Source of the DNA: Nostoc sp. NMS8 | GTDB lineage: Bacteria; Cyanobacteriota; Cyanobacteriia; Cyanobacteriales; Nostocaceae | Length of the DNA stretch: 64,000 nucleotides | Direction of reading: 5' to 3' | Assembly (NCBI RefSeq): GCF_017115045.1 | Contig: NZ_JABXKK010000099.1 | Span: 1-64,000 of the forward strand | Shown: positions 60,491 through 64,000 of the stretch, in pieces | Position numbering within the stretch: the stretch's first letter is position 1 | How the letters are laid out: each line of letters opens with the position of its first letter | Program-made: the position numbers and the translations under genes | Notes under the pieces: generated by a model | Database searches by the model: none | Told to the model about the DNA's origin: nothing | Seen by the model: the letters and a program-made list of their open reading frames with translations, nothing else

Positions 60491-61219
60491 ATGAATAACA
60501 GTGATCTTGCCCAAATATTGATCCGTGCTGTAGAAGAAGCAGACTCCTCAGATCGCTTATTAGACGCAGTTCAGGAGTTAGCGGCAGCTGGTATAGAGGA
60601 ATCTGTTCCCACCCTGATTGCAGCTTTGGGCTACAACAATCCAGGGGCGGCAGTAGCGGCAGTCGATGGGCTGATTGCGATCGGGGAACCCGCAGTACCA
60701 TCTCTATTGGAACTAATTGATGACTACAACTACAGTGCTAGAGCCTGGGCGATTCGTGCCTTAGCAGGAATTGGCGATGTTCGGGCACTGGATACTTTAT
60801 TCGAGGCAGCAAAAACCGATTTTTCCTTGAGTGTACGGCGGGCTGCTGCTAGGGGATTAGGCACTTTGCGCTGGCATCAACTACCGCCACAGAAAGTGGA
60901 ATCTGTTCAGACTCAGGTATTAGAGGCGCTATTACTAATTTCTCAAGATCCAGAGTGGGTAGTACGCTATGCAGCAGTGACCAGTTTAGAAATACTAGCG
61001 ATCACTATAGCAACTACTTTACCCGATCAAGCATCACGAATTACAAATCAACTTCAGCAAATACTGGATAATGATGCCGATTTGGGAGTTCGCACCCGCG
61101 TCAAGTTTGCACAGCAAAAAATTCAACAGCAGCAACATCAAGAAGTGTTTGCACCGAAAAGAAAGCTAGAAGATGCTGATGTGTCGGAAGTGCCTCATCG
61201 TGGTGGTGGTAGACGTTGA
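60491..61219 (+). CDS. cpcF: Phycocyanobilin lyase subunit CpcF
   Basis: A 242-residue HEAT-like protein: VPTLIAALGYNNPGAAVAAV near residue 39, SARAWAIRALAGIGDVRAL near residue 83, SVRRAAARGLGTLRWHQL near residue 114 and WVVRYAAVTSLEI near residue 156. Partner of CpcE in the heterodimeric lyase for alpha Cys-84. Like the antenna proteins, and unlike CpcE, it has no Cys and no Met beyond the initiator. It ends in a basic PHRGGGRR. A perfect 26-bp palindrome (61274-61299) follows as probable end of the operon. Confidence 0.92.
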   Translation: MNNSDLAQILIRAVEEADSSDRLLDAVQELAAAGIEESVPTLIAALGYNNPGAAVAAVDGLIAIGEPAVPSLLELIDDYNYSARAWAIRALAGIGDVRALDTLFEAAKTDFSLSVRRAAARGLGTLRWHQLPPQKVESVQTQVLEALLLISQDPEWVVRYAAVTSLEILAITIATTLPDQASRITNQLQQILDNDADLGVRTRVKFAQQKIQQQQHQEVFAPKRKLEDADVSEVPHRGGGRR

Positions 61220-61273
61220 AGTACCCATCACCTCCTCACAATCCCCAGGCTATGAGTACTTGGAGACTTCTAC

Positions 61274-61299
61274 AATCGGCTAGAAATTTCTAGCCGATT
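61274..61299. terminator. Perfect 26-bp palindrome after cpcF
   Basis: AATCGGCTAGAAA and its exact inverse with no loop base between. It lacks a T-run but lies 55 bases after the cpcF stop and is the likeliest operon end. Confidence 0.45.
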
Positions 61300-62227
61300 C
61301 CAATTGCAGAGAATACAAGCTTATCTAGAAAACCTCTTTAGCATCAGTTTTTGTTCCAGCAATCCCAGGAGAGAGACTGGCGATTGATGGTAAAGGCATT
61401 TGCTGCACAGTCAGTCTTAGCAAAATTTTATCAATACAGTTCACATAAGCCCAAAACACTTGTAAAGATGGCGATTTATCGCGTCTCGAAAACCCAAGCG
61501 TATTAGTTCTATAGTCAACCTATCAGCCATGACAGCATTCCCCCGAAAACAGCTGTTGAGGTAATAATTTAGTGGAGCGATCGCAGATTTCATCTGGTGA
61601 CAGACATACCCGAACCTGGCAGAGATTCCAATTTAACGTGAGTTCGACGAATCATATAGTGTCCATATAATTAGCCGTAAAAAAGACCTCTCCCTGGTTT
61701 TACTACGCAAAACCGTCCCTCTCCGACTCGGAGAGGGAGAGACTTAAACTTTAGTTCAAGGCTAGGGAGAGGTTTATCGAACTCATGTCAATTTACCAAC
61801 TGCAAGGAGTCCCAGAATCGAAATACGAATCGAATGCTGAAACAAGGTCTTACTTCACTAAGCTTAAGCGTTTCCAAACCCTTGATTTTTACAAGACCAT
61901 GTGACATGATACTTAACATAGTAAAATCCGGTATCTCGATAGACTTACCGGATTTTGATCTTGGACTACTTCACTGTTCCTTAGATTTGTTTCATCAGAA
62001 AACTATCCACTCCTAGTTTTTGATTTGAGAAATACTAAGCATGATGAACTGTCCTCCTAATCACTTACAGCAGTTTTCATGTATCTGTCGTAAGGACACA
62101 GCAATGCTGTGCCCCTACCTTGTGATCTATTGTCCTGAAAATAGCTGTAACTCCCCATTGAGTAACAATTGATCGCCTAATTACACCCATTTGTCCACAT
62201 GAAGAAAGTTAATTTGGAGAATTTTGT
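61300..62227. promoter_or_regulatory. Region between cpcF and groES; no CIRCE seen
   Basis: About 930 bases with no gene. It contains a TGGCGATTTATCGCGTCTCG repeat near 61468, a MITE-like unit at 61630-61793 and an 11-bp hairpin AAAATCCGGTA/TACCGGATTTT at 61923-61956. I looked for the heat-shock operator CIRCE (TTAGCACTC-N9-GAGTGCTAA) and saw none. The groES ribosome site is TTGGAGAATTTTGT. Confidence 0.5.
61630..61793. repeat. MITE-like element with imperfect inverted ends
   Basis: The left end AATTTAACGTGAGTTCGA and the inverted right end (TCGAACTCATGTCAATT) match at most positions. The middle has the stem TCCCTCTCCGACTCGGAGAG. No coding frame. Confidence 0.5.
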
Positions 62228-62539
62228 ATGGCCGCTATAACGTTGAGTGTATCTACTGTGAAGCCTTTGGGCGATCGCGTCTTCATCAAGGTTAGTGAGT
62301 CAGAAGATAAAACTGCGGGCGGAATTTTTCTACCTGATAGCGCCAAGGAAAAGCCGCAGGTGGGTGAAATTGTGGCAGTGGGTTCTGGTAAGCGTAACGA
62401 TGACGGCACTCGTCAAGCGATCGATATTGCAGTTGGCAATAAAGTCCTCTACTCCAAGTACGCAGGCACCGACATCAAGCTTGGTACAGAAGAATATGTC
62501 CTGTTGTTTGAGAAAGACATCCTGGCAATTGTTTCATAG
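62228..62539 (+). CDS. groES: Co-chaperonin GroES
   Basis: A 103-residue GroES. VKPLGDRVFIKVSESEDKTA near residue 11 contains the start of the mobile loop, GGIFLPDSAKEKPQVGEIVA the loop end, and YAGTDIKLGTEEYVLLFEKD the C-terminal strand. It forms the seven-membered lid of the GroEL chamber. No Cys and no Met after the initiator; GroES is generally low in Met, so this alone is weak evidence for sulfur sparing. groEL starts 104 bases downstream after an STRR fragment (CAATGACAATC). Confidence 0.95.
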   Translation: MAAITLSVSTVKPLGDRVFIKVSESEDKTAGGIFLPDSAKEKPQVGEIVAVGSGKRNDDGTRQAIDIAVGNKVLYSKYAGTDIKLGTEEYVLLFEKDILAIVS

Positions 62540-62643
62540 TCGATTGCCATTAGTTATTGGTCATTGCTACTCCACAAGCTGCCATAACCAATGACAATCG
62601 CAACTGCTCAACCTACACACTATTAAAGGGAACTGGAATTACT

Positions 62644-64000
62644 ATGGCAAAACGCATCATTTACAACGAAAATGCTCGTCGCGCTCTGGAAAGAGGAATT
62701 GACATTCTCGCTGAGGCGGTAGCTGTCACCCTTGGCCCAAAAGGCCGTAACGTTGTTTTGGAGAAAAAATTTGGCGCTCCTCAAATCGTCAATGACGGTG
62801 TAACCATCGCTAAAGAAATTGAACTGGAAGATCACGTTGAAAACACAGGTGTAGCCCTAATCCGGCAAGCCGCTTCCAAAACCAATGATGCTGCCGGAGA
62901 TGGTACTACAACTGCAACCGTTTTGGCTCACGCCATTGTCAAAGAAGGATTGCGGAACGTCGCTGCTGGTGCTAATGCCATCGAACTCAAGCGTGGTATC
63001 GACAAAGCCACAGGCTTTCTAGTAAACAAGATCAAAGAACACGCGCGTCCCGTAGAAGACTCTAAAGCGATCGCTCAAGTTGCTGCCATCTCTGCCGGAA
63101 ACGATGAAGCCGTAGGTGCGCTGATTGCAGAAGCATTAGATAAAGTTGGTCGTGAAGGGGTGATTTCTCTAGAAGAAGGTAAGTCAGTCACCACCGAACT
63201 AGAAGTTACAGAAGGGTTGAACTTCGATAAGGGTTATATTTCTCCCTATTTTGCTACAGATACCGAACGGTTGGAAGCAGTGCTAGATGAGCCATTCCTG
63301 CTGATTACAGATAAGAAAATTGCCCTGGTACAAGATTTAGTACCAGTACTAGAGCAGGTTGCCCGTGCAGGTCGCCCATTGCTGATTCTGGCTGAAGACA
63401 TTGAGAAAGAAGCACTAGCTACCCTAGTAGTAAATCGGCTCCGGGGAGTGCTGAATGTAGCAGCTGTGAAAGCTCCTGGTTTTGGCGATCGCCGTAAGGC
63501 TATTTTGGAAGACATTGCCATTCTTACAGGTGGCCAATTGATTACAGAAGATGCCGGTCTGAGGCTAGATGCCACCAAGCTTGACCAACTCGGTAAAGCT
63601 CGCCGAATCACCATCACCAAAGATAGTACGACCCTCGTTGCCGATGGTAATGAAGTAGCCGTTAAAGCCAGGGTAGAGCAAATCCGCCGGCAAATCGAAG
63701 AAACCGAATCTTCCTATGATAAAGAAAAGCTGCAAGAACGTTTGGCGAAGCTATCGGGTGGGGTTGCTGTGATCAAAGTTGGTGCCGCCACTGAAACCGA
63801 ACTCAAAGACCGCAAGCTACGTCTAGAAGATGCCATCAACGCGACAAAAGCTGCTGTTGAAGAGGGTATCGTTCCTGGTGGTGGTACGACGCTGGCCCAT
63901 CTAGCTCCTGAATTGGAAAGCTGGGCAAAATCTACCCTAGTAAATGAAGAGTTGACAGGGGCGTTGATTGTATCTCGCGCCCTGAGTGCCCCTCTGAAGC
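62644..64000 (+). CDS. groEL: Chaperonin GroEL (partial), free of internal Met and Cys
   Basis: The first 452 codons of GroEL; it runs off the window end. VTLGPKGRNVVLEKKFGAP and AAGDGTTTATVLAHAI near residue 86 are the ATP-binding blocks; VKAPGFGDRRKAILEDIA near residue 275 and VPGGGTTLAHL near residue 413 follow. I read every codon: no ATG after the first and no TGT or TGC. E. coli GroEL has Met at many matching places (REMLPVLE, RKAMLQDI, VEMKEKK, RAMEAPL); here they read VQDLVPVLE, RKAILEDI, TELKDRK, RALSAPL. A folding chamber for cytosolic proteins, apparently sulfur-sparing. Confidence 0.95.
   Translation, partial: MAKRIIYNENARRALERGIDILAEAVAVTLGPKGRNVVLEKKFGAPQIVNDGVTIAKEIELEDHVENTGVALIRQAASKTNDAAGDGTTTATVLAHAIVKEGLRNVAAGANAIELKRGIDKATGFLVNKIKEHARPVEDSKAIAQVAAISAGNDEAVGALIAEALDKVGREGVISLEEGKSVTTELEVTEGLNFDKGYISPYFATDTERLEAVLDEPFLLITDKKIALVQDLVPVLEQVARAGRPLLILAEDIEKEALATLVVNRLRGVLNVAAVKAPGFGDRRKAILEDIAILTGGQLITEDAGLRLDATKLDQLGKARRITITKDSTTLVADGNEVAVKARVEQIRRQIEETESSYDKEKLQERLAKLSGGVAVIKVGAATETELKDRKLRLEDAINATKAAVEEGIVPGGGTTLAHLAPELESWAKSTLVNEELTGALIVSRALSAPLK

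Noticed and set aside
61834..62016. 60-codon frame before groES
   Set aside because: Includes the 11-bp hairpin and has no family features; likely non-coding.
62228..62539. GroES lack of Met/Cys as stand-alone evidence of sulfur sparing
   Set aside because: GroES is small and usually has few or no internal Met in cyanobacteria, so it is only supportive; the GroEL result carries the claim.

Overview
The window is chromosomal DNA from a filamentous, Nostoc-type cyanobacterium (order Nostocales). The evidence is the many GCGATCGC (HIP1) octamers, heptameric tandem repeats of the TAATGAC/CAATGAC type (STRR), a phycocyanin operon, a high-light-inducible protein, an Ssl1498-family protein, hopanoid genes and a fused ThiO-ThiG. 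Genes are moderately packed. The gaps hold interspersed hairpin repeats and MITE-like elements.

Layout. 0-7 kb: a carboxymuconolactone decarboxylase-like protein, an alpha/beta hydrolase, a two-gene 5-oxoprolinase/hydantoinase (HyuB and HyuA) and an SDR gene lying between the two halves on the other strand. 7-12 kb: a short ChlH-type magnesium chelatase large subunit and a GT39-like membrane glycosyltransferase. 12.5-13 kb: an IS630-like remnant next to a three-repeat CRISPR array with no cas genes. 13-21 kb: alanine dehydrogenase, HLIP, WD40 protein, ArsP/UPF0718 permease with its TIGR03943 partner, and a beta-propeller protein. 21-26 kb (minus strand): a sulfur-looking block of a SufS-like class V aminotransferase, a sulfite-oxidase-like molybdoenzyme, a TauE/SafE exporter and an Rnl5-type RNA ligase. 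27-45 kb: housekeeping and cyanobacterium-specific genes (CruA/CruP-like flavoprotein, citramalate synthase, ferredoxin, thiO-thiG, TPR protein, PEP-CTERM protein, site-2 protease, orphan DNA methyltransferase, GGDEF-EAL protein). 46-51.6 kb: a hopanoid side-chain cluster (hpnG, RND pump, hpnA, hpnH).

52.8-64 kb holds the most interesting part: an SsuA-like sulfonate-binding lipoprotein, then cpcB-cpcA-two rod linkers-cpcD-cpcE-cpcF, then groES-groEL (cut by the window end). The phycocyanin subunits contain no methionine except the initiator and no cysteine except the three that bind bilin. Both rod linkers have no cysteine and no internal methionine. This is the signature of the sulfur-sparing PC3 phycocyanin known from Calothrix/Fremyella PCC 7601. 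I read the visible 452 codons of the adjacent groEL codon by codon and found no internal Met and no Cys. GroES and CpcF are likewise free of both, whereas CpcE is not. I infer a sulfur-starvation module that makes both the antenna and the chaperonin from nearly sulfur-free protein. I know of no description of a chaperonin as part of such a module.

A second theme is repeat DNA within genes: at least six proteins carry in-frame insertions made of intergenic repeat sequence, and three genes take their start codon from STRR heptamers.
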